From Bacteroidales bacterium UBA3764 (GTDB lineage: Bacteria; Bacteroidota; Bacteroidia; Bacteroidales; UBA932), in contig DFFY01000089.1 in NCBI GenBank assembly GCA_002371115.1, positions 1 to 39,831 on the forward strand: a stretch of 39,831 bases of DNA, written 5' to 3'. Below, in pieces: positions 7,807 through 15,446 of this stretch. The notes below the pieces were generated by a model. That model did not search any database. It worked only from the letters and a program-made list of their open reading frames with translations, and was not told the origin of the DNA. Every line of letters begins with the position of its first letter. The stretch's first letter is position 1. The position numbers were made by a program, and so were the translations under genes.

Positions 7807-9143
7807 AATTTGAATTTATAAATCTTGGTTCCCTCATCTCCACACCAAAAGGCCATATACAGCCAGCCGTCCTGCACATCCATGCCCTCCGGCTCATACT
7901 TGAGCTCCCGAAGGTCCTGTTGCAGCAGCGGAACACCGGACCGTGCATCATAAACATGCAGTTTGCAATAATAAGGCGGATAACCGGCCGTCAGGTATAT
8001 CCGGCCGTCCTTCACAAAACCGCCCTGCCCTATCCCTACTTCATCGTAGTATATGGTCTGGAGGGCGTCTTCCGGCCTCAGATGGACCTCCGGAATCTGG
8101 GCCGATGGCAACGGGAAGCGCTTGATCCAGCGTTTCTGCCAACGTGAACCGCCGTAAGTATATAGGCATCCCCTCTCTCGGTCCACCATCCAGTCAAACG
8201 GACCCGGATAGTCGGCCCCGTCGGTATCATAATAGATTCTCTGCACAATCCGGGCCTCCTTCAGGCCGATGTCGGTCACCAGGCAGGCATGGCCGCCATT
8301 GTCTTCCGAAATGTATAAAAGCGGGAAAATGCTACCCTTCGCCTGACCAAAGACGGCGTTGTTGCAATGGGAGTCGTTTCCCTCCAGTTTATAGAAAGAA
8401 AGGGAGCGCTGCGCTTTCAGGTCAAAGAGTTCACACCAGCCTTTGTCACGGATGATGATGGCGGTATCGCCCTGAACGGCAAGTCCTTGGCAGGAGTAGC
8501 GCCGTCCCGGCGTGTTGGGAACAGTGGCGACAAGTTCCGCCTTCATGGGCTTCAGCCTGTCCTTTGCAGGCCGTCCTTCGGGACCACGCCCCCGCAAGGC
8601 CGCCATCCAGGCGCCCTTGGTGCCGTCGGCCCCCTTGTGCCTGACCACTTTCGCATCCATCACCCCTGAAAAGCTGTCCCAGCCGGCGGCATCCAGATGC
8701 GCATGCTGCTCCTCCGCATAATAAAAACGGATGTTGCTGTCGTGCCGAATGGTAATTCTGGCATATAGTCGTTTTCTGCGATACGCACGGGGAATCTTTC
8801 TCGCTTCCTGCAACACTTTTACGCCGCCGCAGATTCTCCAGGCAACCATATATTCGCCGCCCGGGAGGTTTTCGCGGCCAAAGACGAACCGGTTTGCATC
8901 GTTTCTGAAGACCTGATAGCCGTTCAACTGATACAGGCCTCTTTGCGGAGGGGCCAGGGGACCGCTCAAAACGGTACGCTCTCCCCTTTCCAAATTTACC
9001 CACAGCGTGTCCGGAACAACGGTGAGAAAGGTATCCTTTACAGACACCTTGATGTCCCCTTTCTGCCTTTCCGGCAGGGAGACAGACATTGCCTGAACAC
9101 AAAAAACGACGGCAATCAACAGCGACGACAACAAATTATTCAT
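7803..9143 (-). CDS. Secreted protein with propeller-like C-terminal half, unknown function
   Basis: The protein of 446 residues has a signal peptide (about 1-21, ending MSVS). Residues about 30-150 look like a beta-rich N-terminal domain. From about 205 to the end there are short blade-like repeats: YSCQGLAV, FPLLYISED, VQRIYYD, FDWMVDRERGCLYTYGG, EVHLRPEDAL, GQGGFVKDGRIYLTAG and LKYEPEGMD. This half is clearly related to the whole protein encoded at 37080-37976, in the same order of motifs. I do not recognise a named family. The gene is second in the hydrolase operon, overlapping the gene before it by eight bases and the next by four. A binding or lyase-like role on the same glycan is possible but unproven. 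Confidence 0.8.
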   Translation of the reverse strand: MNNLLSSLLIAVVFCVQAMSVSLPERQKGDIKVSVKDTFLTVVPDTLWVNLERGERTVLSGPLAPPQRGLYQLNGYQVFRNDANRFVFGRENLPGGEYMVAWRICGGVKVLQEARKIPRAYRRKRLYARITIRHDSNIRFYYAEEQHAHLDAAGWDSFSGVMDAKVVRHKGADGTKGAWMAALRGRGPEGRPAKDRLKPMKAELVATVPNTPGRRYSCQGLAVQGDTAIIIRDKGWCELFDLKAQRSLSFYKLEGNDSHCNNAVFGQAKGSIFPLLYISEDNGGHACLVTDIGLKEARIVQRIYYDTDGADYPGPFDWMVDRERGCLYTYGGSRWQKRWIKRFPLPSAQIPEVHLRPEDALQTIYYDEVGIGQGGFVKDGRIYLTAGYPPYYCKLHVYDARSGVPLLQQDLRELKYEPEGMDVQDGWLYMAFWCGDEGTKIYKFKL

Positions 9144-10944
9144 GACCTTCTGTGCCGGGGATAATTACCCACGAATACGAAGGTACGCAGATATTTTGAA
9201 TTTCAAAAGCCTTGTCAGAATAATTGCAATAGGTACAGGTTCCATCAGAGAACAGTGAGCGGAACACGCCGGGGGCAATTTCCTCATGGTCTTCAAAGGT
9301 AAGGTATTGAATGTAACCGTATTGCTTCAGATAGTCATATCCCTGCCGGATGGCGGCGACGGATGCCTCCAGTTCTTCCTCCGTCCCACAGCGCAAATCC
9401 TGCGTATGGGTGCCAATCCAGTTTTTGTTGTCATCGCGGTGCGCCGAATAGAAGTAGAAAGTGGGATGGCCGCCGTATTCCTGTATTTTCATGGCGTATC
9501 CGGGGTCTTTGACCGGGTAATTCACGCTTTGGCTGAAAGGACAGGAGTAGATGTATCCGTTGTAAATGATATGCCAGATGGGGACGTAGGCATCACGGTT
9601 TTTCCTGAAGCCGAGGGCCGTAAGGCCTTCCTGGGATGCGTACAGGCAGAAATCCAGCACGCTGGCCACGTGGTCAAAGCCGCCTTCGGAGGCGATGCCG
9701 CCAATCTTGTCGGCCCCATCCTGGAGGATGAGCCTGTCATATTCGGCAGCCTGCTCCGACGTAAGCGGGTGATTGGGATCATGGCATGTTACAGGCGGAA
9801 TGATAGAATACACGTCATTGTATTCAAGACCGCGGAAGCCATAGGCCTTGAGCGAATCGTTTATTGGTCTCACAAACTTTTCATAGGAGACCTTGGGACA
9901 GAGTTGATACATGCGGCCGCTGCTGTAGATGGCCCGGGTGTCCAGGGAGCCGTCGGCCTTCTTGGCGACATCGGCCTCGTCAAAATCCGCGGATACCCGA
10001 TAGGCGTCCCCGGTACAGATATGCGGGACAATCTGATAACCTCTTTCCTGGGCATAAGGGATCAGGTGCCTGAGGCGCGCCGCCCCGCCAAGGGCCGGTT
10101 CGGGCGGGAAAACGGTGGGAAAACGGCCATCGTGTCCTTTCAGATTCCAACCCACCAGCGTGAGTTGGGCTTTGTCCACGCCGCCGGCCTGGAGCGCATC
10201 CACAATGTCGCAGACGCGGTCGAAGGGGACTTTCACCCGCATCTCGGGCTCATTCTCAGGCGTTTGATCCACCACGGGCGTTGGAACAGGTTTCCAGCCC
10301 ATCCTGATCCGCACTTCAGGATTATCCACGGCATATTTCAGCAGCGGTCTCGCAGCAACTTTCTCCTTCAACGTGGGCAGTTTCCCTTCCACGAAGAGTT
10401 TCCGGTAAAGCCGTCCCATGCCGCTATAGGTGGCATCCTTTCCTTCGAGCCGATAGAAGGAGAGGCTGAGGTCTTCGTCCGCCGGAACGCCGCCAAGGAG
10501 ATAGACGAGGGTGTTGCTGTAATGCCCTCCTTTCACGTCCACCCGGCTGCGGATATGGAAACGATAGGTGTCGAAGACCGCCATGTAGCATCCGGCTGGC
10601 GTCTTGATTCCCTGCAGTTTGAGGGGATGCCGGCGGCTGATCCAGGTGCTGGTGTCGGGCCTGTCTTCCAGGAAATAGGTCATGAAGCCCATGGAGTTCA
10701 GGAAAAAGCCCTCCTCCCCTGCCTCGGCATGGGCAAAGTCCGGCGTAACGTAGATGGAATCTGCAAGGGCAAGGTCAGACTTGGCTATCTCCAGCCGAAG
10801 CGGATTCCGTCCCTTCAGGCGGACTTCTTTTTCGGTGCAGCTTCCATCCGAAGCGACTACCCTCACATGCGCATAATGAGCGGAACAGGACCACAAAGTC
10901 ATGGCCAGGATGGTTGACAAAATAGGCGTAACAATTCTTTTCAT
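9136..10944 (-). CDS. Large lipoprotein, probable DUF5696-like (beta/alpha)8 protein
   Basis: The 602-residue product starts at the ATG at 10942-10944, which has GAGG eight bases upstream. Longer in-frame starts would precede the mapped promoter and spoil the lipoprotein signal MKRIVTPILSTILAMTLWSC (C20). An N-terminal beta-rich part (to about 200) is followed by a barrel-like region with alternating strands and helices, including LTLVGWNLKGHDGRFP, YQIVPHICTGDAY, FRGLEYNDVYS and IGGIASEGGFDHV. This pattern resembles the uncharacterised DUF5696 group, thought to be glycosidase-like. I could not identify catalytic residues with certainty; acidic candidates lie in GLEYND and ASEGGFD. It is the first gene of the hydrolase operon, with a palindrome between promoter and start codon. 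Confidence 0.75.
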   Translation of the reverse strand: MKRIVTPILSTILAMTLWSCSAHYAHVRVVASDGSCTEKEVRLKGRNPLRLEIAKSDLALADSIYVTPDFAHAEAGEEGFFLNSMGFMTYFLEDRPDTSTWISRRHPLKLQGIKTPAGCYMAVFDTYRFHIRSRVDVKGGHYSNTLVYLLGGVPADEDLSLSFYRLEGKDATYSGMGRLYRKLFVEGKLPTLKEKVAARPLLKYAVDNPEVRIRMGWKPVPTPVVDQTPENEPEMRVKVPFDRVCDIVDALQAGGVDKAQLTLVGWNLKGHDGRFPTVFPPEPALGGAARLRHLIPYAQERGYQIVPHICTGDAYRVSADFDEADVAKKADGSLDTRAIYSSGRMYQLCPKVSYEKFVRPINDSLKAYGFRGLEYNDVYSIIPPVTCHDPNHPLTSEQAAEYDRLILQDGADKIGGIASEGGFDHVASVLDFCLYASQEGLTALGFRKNRDAYVPIWHIIYNGYIYSCPFSQSVNYPVKDPGYAMKIQEYGGHPTFYFYSAHRDDNKNWIGTHTQDLRCGTEEELEASVAAIRQGYDYLKQYGYIQYLTFEDHEEIAPGVFRSLFSDGTCTYCNYSDKAFEIQNICVPSYSWVIIPGTEGHE

Positions 10945-10963
10945 AGACATTTCCTCTTGTTTC

Positions 10964-10975
10964 GGGCGCGCGCCC
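10964..10975. promoter_or_regulatory. GGGCGCGCGCCC palindrome, leader of hydrolase operon
   Basis: A perfect 12-base palindrome (14 with its flanks, CGGGCGCGCGCCCG) lies ten bases downstream of the -7 box and about 20 bases before the start codon. An identical 14-mer occupies the same position in front of the SusC gene. The position over the start of transcription fits a repressor operator. Confidence 0.6.
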
Positions 10976-10985
10976 GCTTCTTCTA

Positions 10986-11015
10986 CAAAGGTAAACAAAA
11001 TGCTTGAAAAAACAA
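10986..11015 (-). promoter_or_regulatory. Promoter of the hydrolase operon
   Basis: On the minus strand, TACCTTTG (10986-10993) matches the Bacteroidetes -7 consensus TAnnTTTG. A TTG lies 19 bases upstream, within ATTGTTTTTTC. Transcription should start near 10979, just ahead of the palindrome at 10964-10975. Confidence 0.7.
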
Positions 11016-11041
11016 TCTGTCGTCCCCTAAAAAACAAAAAT

Positions 11042-11063
11042 CCCCGGACGCAAGGGCCTGGGG
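11042..11063 (-). terminator. Hairpin terminator after first toxin relic
   Basis: On the minus strand, CCCCAGGC and GTCCGGGG pair around CCTTGC with one mismatch and one G-U pair, followed by ATTTTTG. It is one of three near-identical copies in 900 bases. Confidence 0.6.
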
Positions 11064-11072
11064 GAAGAATGG

Positions 11073-11236
11073 CTATTTTCCAAAAAGGTCGGCGTGGGTA
11101 CCGGTGTATAAAAACAAGAGCCGTAATTCGGCTATAACAAAGAGATGGCCAAGGTTATAGCGGAAATATCCAATCCTCGCTTGATGCAGCGTTGAATATC
11201 CTTTTTGAACCGATTGGTATACTGAATTGCGTACAT
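11073..11236 (-). pseudogene. YafQ-like mRNA interferase toxin, internally deleted and frameshifted
   Basis: The start ATG (11234-11236) overlaps the antitoxin stop by one base. The frame reads MYAIQYTNRFKKDIQRCIKR and on to a TAG at 11132-11134 after 34 codons, a good match to the N-terminus of YafQ/RelE toxins. In another frame, immediately downstream, comes LRLLFLYTGTHADLFGK and a TAG at 11073-11075, which matches the YafQ C-terminus (TGSHSDLF type). The middle of the toxin, which in YafQ carries the catalytic His/His/Asp residues, is missing. The toxin must be inactive. Total remaining length is 164 bases against about 270-280 for an intact gene. Confidence 0.75.
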
Positions 11237-11436
11237 CAGCCGAGAATTTGAGCCATCATGTCTTCTGCGCTTTCAGCTGAATAGACTCTGCCAGAAGCGA
11301 TATCATCCATCGCTTCGCGGTAAGCATCGTTGTCGGTAACGCTATATTCATAATAAGACCAGCCCATCTTTTTAGAAAGATGTCTCATGAAAGGAAGGTC
11401 CTTCTTATTGCTAATGTTCAGTACAACCTGTGTCAC
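11236..11436 (-). CDS. Antitoxin of degenerate YafQ-like module 1
   Basis: A 66-residue acidic protein reads (M)TQVVLNISNKKDLPFMRHLS at its start and SAESAEDMMAQILG at its end. I place the start at the GTG at 11434-11436 because this aligns with the ATG of the second antitoxin within a repeated leader (GGAGCGGCATTCAAG then about 20 bases to the start); an internal ATG at residue 16 is the alternative. A hydrophobic N-terminus and acidic helical C-terminus fit RelB/DinJ-like or other small Bacteroidetes antitoxins. The partner toxin immediately downstream is broken, so this is now an orphan antitoxin that may still autoregulate. Confidence 0.65.
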   Translation of the reverse strand: MTQVVLNISNKKDLPFMRHLSKKMGWSYYEYSVTDNDAYREAMDDIASGRVYSAESAEDMMAQILG

Positions 11437-11470
11437 AACAATTATCGGCGCTTGAATGCCGCTCCAACTG

Positions 11471-11478
11471 CAAATATA
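11471..11478 (-). promoter_or_regulatory. -7 box of antitoxin 1
   Basis: TATATTTG on the minus strand fits TAnnTTTG exactly. The surrounding 60 bases are repeated in front of the second antitoxin. Confidence 0.6.
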
Positions 11479-11504
11479 ATCAATCCGCACAGAAAAATAA
11501 AAAT

Positions 11505-11526
11505 CCCCGGGCGCAAAGGCCCGGGG
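11505..11526 (-). terminator. Rho-independent terminator after toxin relic 2
   Basis: On the minus strand the perfect 8-base stem CCCCGGGC / GCCCGGGG closes a 6-base loop and is followed by ATTTTTATTTTT. It lies nine bases past the second toxin relic. Confidence 0.85.
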
Positions 11527-11534
11527 AAGAATGG

Positions 11535-11657
11535 CTATTTTCCCAAAAGGTCGGCGTGGGTACCGGTACGAATGAGATTCAGTATATGAAGCGCGCCATT
11601 GTCCTCTTTGCTATAAATCAACAACCTGTATTGACCGGACAGGACAATCGACCTCAT
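11535..11657 (-). pseudogene. YafQ-like toxin, C-terminal remnant only
   Basis: An ATG at 11655-11657 overlaps the antitoxin stop (ATGA) and opens a 40-codon frame ending LLIYSKEDNGALHILNLIRT then GTHADLLGK. This equals the last 30 or so residues of YafQ-family toxins; the N-terminal half, including the first catalytic residues, is absent. The reading frame is intact, so a short peptide may be made, but not a functional nuclease by analogy to YafQ. Its 3' end and downstream terminator are near-identical to those of the first toxin relic. Confidence 0.7.
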
Positions 11658-11845
11658 AACTCCGCGACTGTTTTCAGATAATCGTCAAAAGACTTGCAAA
11701 ATGTACCGCCGCCGTTTCGAATTTCGTTGACAGCAGCGATGGTAGCCTGATTGGGCTCTTCAATAACGCCAAGGTTTCGAAGGTAATTGATAAGGCTTTT
11801 TCCAGCCTTTGTCCGTTCATTAACCGTTATTGTATAAGTTGACAT
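11654..11845 (-). CDS. Antitoxin of degenerate YafQ-like module 2
   Basis: The 63-residue protein begins MSTYTITVNERTKAGKSLIN and ends with KSFDDYLKTVAEL. The start ATG is at 11843-11845; upstream in-frame codons belong to the promoter and terminator repeat. The pattern of an N-terminal beta strand, a helix with a conserved P-N-x-A-T-I-A-A segment and an acidic C-terminus is common among small antitoxins in Bacteroides. It overlaps a truncated toxin. The sequence differs from antitoxin 1, so the two modules share toxin family and flanks but not antitoxin family. Confidence 0.7.
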   Translation of the reverse strand: MSTYTITVNERTKAGKSLINYLRNLGVIEEPNQATIAAVNEIRNGGGTFCKSFDDYLKTVAEL

Positions 11846-11878
11846 AACTATTCCGGCACTTGAATGCCGCTCCAACTG

Positions 11879-11886
11879 CAAATATA
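11879..11886 (-). promoter_or_regulatory. -7 box of antitoxin 2
   Basis: TATATTTG on the minus strand, in the same repeated context as 11471-11478. Confidence 0.6.
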
Positions 11887-11912
11887 AGCAATCCACACAG
11901 AAAAACAAAAAT

Positions 11913-11934
11913 CCCCGGACGCAAGGGCCCGGGG
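11913..11934 (-). terminator. Rho-independent terminator of the 11957-18323 operon
   Basis: On the minus strand CCCCGGGC and GTCCGGGG pair (one G-U) around CCTTGC, followed by ATTTTTG, about 20 bases past the stop of the GLUG lipoprotein gene. Confidence 0.8.
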
Positions 11935-11956
11935 AAAAGTGCAAGTTGTTTAACAC

Positions 11957-14900
11957 CTACTCAATCACGATATTGGTAAGCGTTGCTGTTGAAACGAATG
12001 TTCCATCGTCGGAGGACTGGGAAACCAGGTTCTCTTTGGTAAGTGATGTGACCTCTGTTCCGTTTATCTTGGAGCCGGCAGCCACAACGCACTTGGTGGT
12101 TGCGCCGAAGGTCATGGCATAGCCATTGGTCTGAAGACCGCCAACGTAAAGTCCGGGGACGTTGTTTCCGGCAGCTCCGGTAAGGGTTCCGCCGAATGAG
12201 CAGCCATTGAATTTGGATGCGCCGTTGCTCTTGCCTAACAGGCCGCCGGTGTAAACCTTCTTGGTAGAACCCGAAGTGTTAATATTTCCGGTGAACGACC
12301 AGTCGGTGAGGTCGGTTGCAGCGGTGTAAGCGCTGATGCCGCCAACTTCTGAGTAGTCCCTTCCGATGCAGTTTGCGGTAATGTCGCATTCGACCACGGA
12401 GCCATGAGCCGTCCGGTTCATGTAAGCATTGATGCCGCCTATACGCATTTTAGCATGACCCGTATAAGTGAGGTCACCATAGTTCTTGCAGTTGGTATAG
12501 ACCTGGGATGCCGCCGATGTACCAGCAACTCCGCCAAGGTAATAGAAACCGGAATTCTGTGATGTGGTAATCGTAAGGTCTATGTTTCCGTGGTTCTCAA
12601 GGCCGGTGTGAGTGTTGTCGCCGGATGCCGGTTTGGTTAAAACGCCAAATACTCCGCCGATCCAACTCTGATCTACAGAACCGCAGGTGATATCCATATC
12701 GCCGTTGTTGACACAGTTCGTGAGGCTGAAAGTCTGCACGTTATCTCCGGATTTCTTGAGCTGTTCGCCAAGAACGCCGCCGCACCTGACCTGCTTGCCG
12801 CTATGTGCAATAGTTATTTTTCCACTGTTATTGCCTGAGAAGCTGAGGCCTTCCGTGTAACCTACGACACCGCCAATCTGGAGGTGGGCTGCAAGGTTGT
12901 CGGCAGCGGTTGTGGTGAGCTTGAGAGAGTTCTTGTTTGAAAGGTCTGTGCAATTGCCAAGGGCAAGACCGATGACACCGCCTATACGAAGTTGGGAAGC
13001 AAGCTGCTTGTATTTCCCCGTGTCTCCGGCCGTGGAACGAACCAGACGGAAATCAAGTGCACCGTTGTTCTCGAGCGATGATGCCGTAGAACTGGTGTTG
13101 CCAACGACTCCGCCCATTCTCACGAATGCGCCCTTGCTCTCTGCGAGCATGGATGCATTGTTGGAGCAGCTGCTCACCGGCGCTGCGGAATAGCCCGCTA
13201 CGCCACCGAAGTTGAAGCCCGTCCCGTTGCCGTAGGCCATCCAACCTTTAAGTTCAAGAGCACCATAATTATGGCAGTCATTCAAAGAATAAGAAGTAGG
13301 ATTTTCCGAGGCGCCAATCTGACCGACCACACCGCCTGCGGAAACCTCTCCGGTCACGCCACATCCCGCATTTTTGGTTTCGCCACCGGCAAAAGTGCCG
13401 CTGACACTCACCTTTCCATAGTTCTTGCAGCCCGTCATATTCCTGAGGACAAATGCAGCAACACCACCGATGGAGGGGCCTGTTGCGCACGCCCCATTCT
13501 CTTTTGTAGGAATGGTCACGGTAACTTTACCCCTCTCATTGTTTCCGTCAATGCCGTTGATACAATTGGTTACATTTCCTTCAAAATAGCCTACAACGCC
13601 ACCAACTTTAATATAGTTTCCTCCGCTGACTGCAGTTCCGGCATTCTCTTCAAGGGAGCCGCCATTAGTAGAGATATAGGTGATATTTCCTGTGTTGAGG
13701 CAGGCATCAATCGTTCCCTTAGATGCTGTAGCGCTTGCGATGGCGGCAGTTGACGTGCCGGCGGCAATACCACCAAGATAAATATATTTTCCTGCTGCAT
13801 TTACCCTGTAGGAAATGTCGCCGTGATTCTCATTATTGTAGAGAGCCAGCTTGTCACCGGAGTTGATGTAACCTACAATACCACCCAGATAAACATTTTG
13901 GCTCGCAGCAGAGGCGGTAACAGCTATATTTCCATTGTTGATGCAATTTTGCACCAATCCATACGAGCGGCCCGCAAGCGGAGCAAGAACAGCAGAGCCT
14001 GCACCCGTAACGCTCACGGACTGGGTTATGCTGGCATTATTGGTTACGCCGTCAAGAACTCCTCCACTTCGTACATCCACACACACAAAGCCAAACGAAG
14101 CACCCAGCGTAGCATTGAACTGTAGGTTGCAGGAACTGTCCAGCGTAAAATCTTTGACAGTACCGGGAACCAGATTCAACAGACTCACCCCGGCGCTGGT
14201 CCAGTTGGTGATGCTGTGGCCCTGGCCGTCGAGGGTGCCGGAGAAGGTGCCGGCGGCGGCGGTGAGGGTTTTGCCGGAGAGATCGATATCGGAGGTGAAT
14301 TTGGCAACGCCTTCGGCAGGGAACTTGCCAGCGCCTACAAGGGTGCGGAAGCGCTCAAGGGAGGCGGCGTCGCGGATGTCGAAGTACCAGCTCCACTTGG
14401 AACCCTGGTCCAGGGCGTCGAACTTGAGGCCCGTACCGCGCGTGAAGGTGAGGGCGGAACCGGCCACACGCTCGGCCTTCCAGTCGTCATGATCGGCAGT
14501 GCCGGTGCCCGCCCCGTGCGTGTTGGAGGTCATGGAGAAGCTGAGTTCTGCCACGGAACCAGGAAGCACTGGGATATAGTAGTAGGTATCCTTGGTGAAA
14601 TACCCGTCGGCCTTGGTGGCGCGGATGGAGGAAACGGTGCCGGTGCCGGTCATGGTGCCGTCGGCCACGGAGAAAGTGGCCGTGCCGGCAAGTTTATCGG
14701 CCCCGCCGGAAAGGACAATTTCCTTGACGTCGTCGCCGGTAATCTTGAATTTGATGTAGGAGAAGGCGTTGCGAAGGTGAACGCTATATGAGCCATTCCC
14801 TCCCTTGGTAGCCTCGGCCTCACCCACCGTCACCATGGCGCCTTTGGCCACATTGTTGGCCCCGACGCTCTGCTCTGAAGGCAGGGTCATCGTGATTTTG

Positions 14901-15265
14901 CCGTCGGCAAATGTGGCGTCGGCACTGTAAGGATAGAATACATAGATATGGCTGGCGCCATCGGAGACCTCGCCCGTAAAGGTGGCGCTGGCTCCGGACT
15001 TGCTGGAAAGCGTAAACGGAAGAGGCTCCGTGACATCCTTGTCCGTGAAGACACCCACCACATCGTCGGTTTCCCAGGAAATGATGCCGTGGTCGGGATC
15101 GGACACATAGGTCTTGGTGTCGGGGCCTGCGATGTTCAGGACAATGGTTTTACGGCCGCTCTGTTCCGGAGAAACCGGACGCTCTGCGGTTGTGTCAGGG
15201 GTTTCCTTGGTGCAGGAAATGGCAGCAAAAAGAAGGGCTGCAGCAAAATAGAAATACTTTTTCAT
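11957..15265 (-). CDS. Surface lipoprotein: fimbrillin-like N-terminus and GLUG-repeat tail
   Basis: The start is the ATG at 15263-15265, with a strong AGGAGG eight bases upstream and a lipoprotein signal ending FAAISC (C18). Residues about 30-285 look fimbrillin-like (Mfa family: KTIVLNIAG..., DGASHIYVFYPYSA, AFSYIKFKI, YYYIPVLPG). From about 292 to the end runs a beta-helix-like region of GLUG-type repeats (GGIVGY, GGVVGYFEG, GGVAGYS, GGVFGV), about 800 residues. Such tails are typical of surface or adhesin proteins in Bacteroidetes; ligand unknown. This tail is closely similar to that of the protein at 29071-33276, including the end KENLVSQSSDDGTF. It is the last gene of a three-gene operon. 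Confidence 0.88.
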   Translation of the reverse strand: MKKYFYFAAALLFAAISCTKETPDTTAERPVSPEQSGRKTIVLNIAGPDTKTYVSDPDHGIISWETDDVVGVFTDKDVTEPLPFTLSSKSGASATFTGEVSDGASHIYVFYPYSADATFADGKITMTLPSEQSVGANNVAKGAMVTVGEAEATKGGNGSYSVHLRNAFSYIKFKITGDDVKEIVLSGGADKLAGTATFSVADGTMTGTGTVSSIRATKADGYFTKDTYYYIPVLPGSVAELSFSMTSNTHGAGTGTADHDDWKAERVAGSALTFTRGTGLKFDALDQGSKWSWYFDIRDAASLERFRTLVGAGKFPAEGVAKFTSDIDLSGKTLTAAAGTFSGTLDGQGHSITNWTSAGVSLLNLVPGTVKDFTLDSSCNLQFNATLGASFGFVCVDVRSGGVLDGVTNNASITQSVSVTGAGSAVLAPLAGRSYGLVQNCINNGNIAVTASAASQNVYLGGIVGYINSGDKLALYNNENHGDISYRVNAAGKYIYLGGIAAGTSTAAIASATASKGTIDACLNTGNITYISTNGGSLEENAGTAVSGGNYIKVGGVVGYFEGNVTNCINGIDGNNERGKVTVTIPTKENGACATGPSIGGVAAFVLRNMTGCKNYGKVSVSGTFAGGETKNAGCGVTGEVSAGGVVGQIGASENPTSYSLNDCHNYGALELKGWMAYGNGTGFNFGGVAGYSAAPVSSCSNNASMLAESKGAFVRMGGVVGNTSSTASSLENNGALDFRLVRSTAGDTGKYKQLASQLRIGGVIGLALGNCTDLSNKNSLKLTTTAADNLAAHLQIGGVVGYTEGLSFSGNNSGKITIAHSGKQVRCGGVLGEQLKKSGDNVQTFSLTNCVNNGDMDITCGSVDQSWIGGVFGVLTKPASGDNTHTGLENHGNIDLTITTSQNSGFYYLGGVAGTSAASQVYTNCKNYGDLTYTGHAKMRIGGINAYMNRTAHGSVVECDITANCIGRDYSEVGGISAYTAATDLTDWSFTGNINTSGSTKKVYTGGLLGKSNGASKFNGCSFGGTLTGAAGNNVPGLYVGGLQTNGYAMTFGATTKCVVAAGSKINGTEVTSLTKENLVSQSSDDGTFVSTATLTNIVIE

Positions 15266-15282
15266 GTTATGGTCCTCCTTCA

Positions 15283-15432
15283 TTACCAATCAATACCCAT
15301 CCCTTCTTCACTATCTACGTCCAACGCATCGACATCGAACGTGCCGTCCGCCGGACTCGTACAGACCATGGCCTCTGCCGAAAACCGGCAACAGAGGGTC
15401 TGTGGGGAAATGTAAGTTGTTTTTTTAGTCAT
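15283..15432 (-). CDS. 49-residue small protein, unknown
   Basis: The frame reads MTKKTTYISPQTLCCRFSAE, then AMVCTSPADGTFDVDALDVD, then SEEGMGIDW. Many Bacteroidales encode short proteins of the type M-K-K-T-Y-x-x-P-x-T, often beside surface lipoprotein genes, with no known role. It starts 15 bases after the stop of the 958-residue lipoprotein and ends 18 bases before the start of the GLUG lipoprotein, so it is an operon member. It has three cysteines, an acidic tail and no signal peptide. Confidence 0.6.
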   Translation of the reverse strand: MTKKTTYISPQTLCCRFSAEAMVCTSPADGTFDVDALDVDSEEGMGIDW

Positions 15433-15446
15433 GGTGTTATTAGTTT

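Larger units (their letters stand above)
11447..11935. repeat. Duplicated terminator-promoter segment
   Basis: The block 11447-11523 (antitoxin leader, -7 box, terminator) recurs at about 11855-11935 with over 85 percent apparent identity by eye. In addition 11497-11570 (terminator plus toxin 3' end) recurs at about 11035-11105. The three copies of the CCCCGG hairpin mark the repeat joints. Confidence 0.75.

Noticed and set aside
9286..10917. 543-codon plus-strand frame opposite the DUF5696-like gene
   Set aside because: It lies wholly antisense to a lipoprotein gene with promoter, ribosome site and operon context, and its translation is low in recognisable motifs.
11957..14390. Regularly spaced short repeats that could suggest a CRISPR array
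   Set aside because: The repeats are degenerate, in frame, and encode GLUG motifs (GGxxGY); spacing and sequence vary as in a beta-helix protein.
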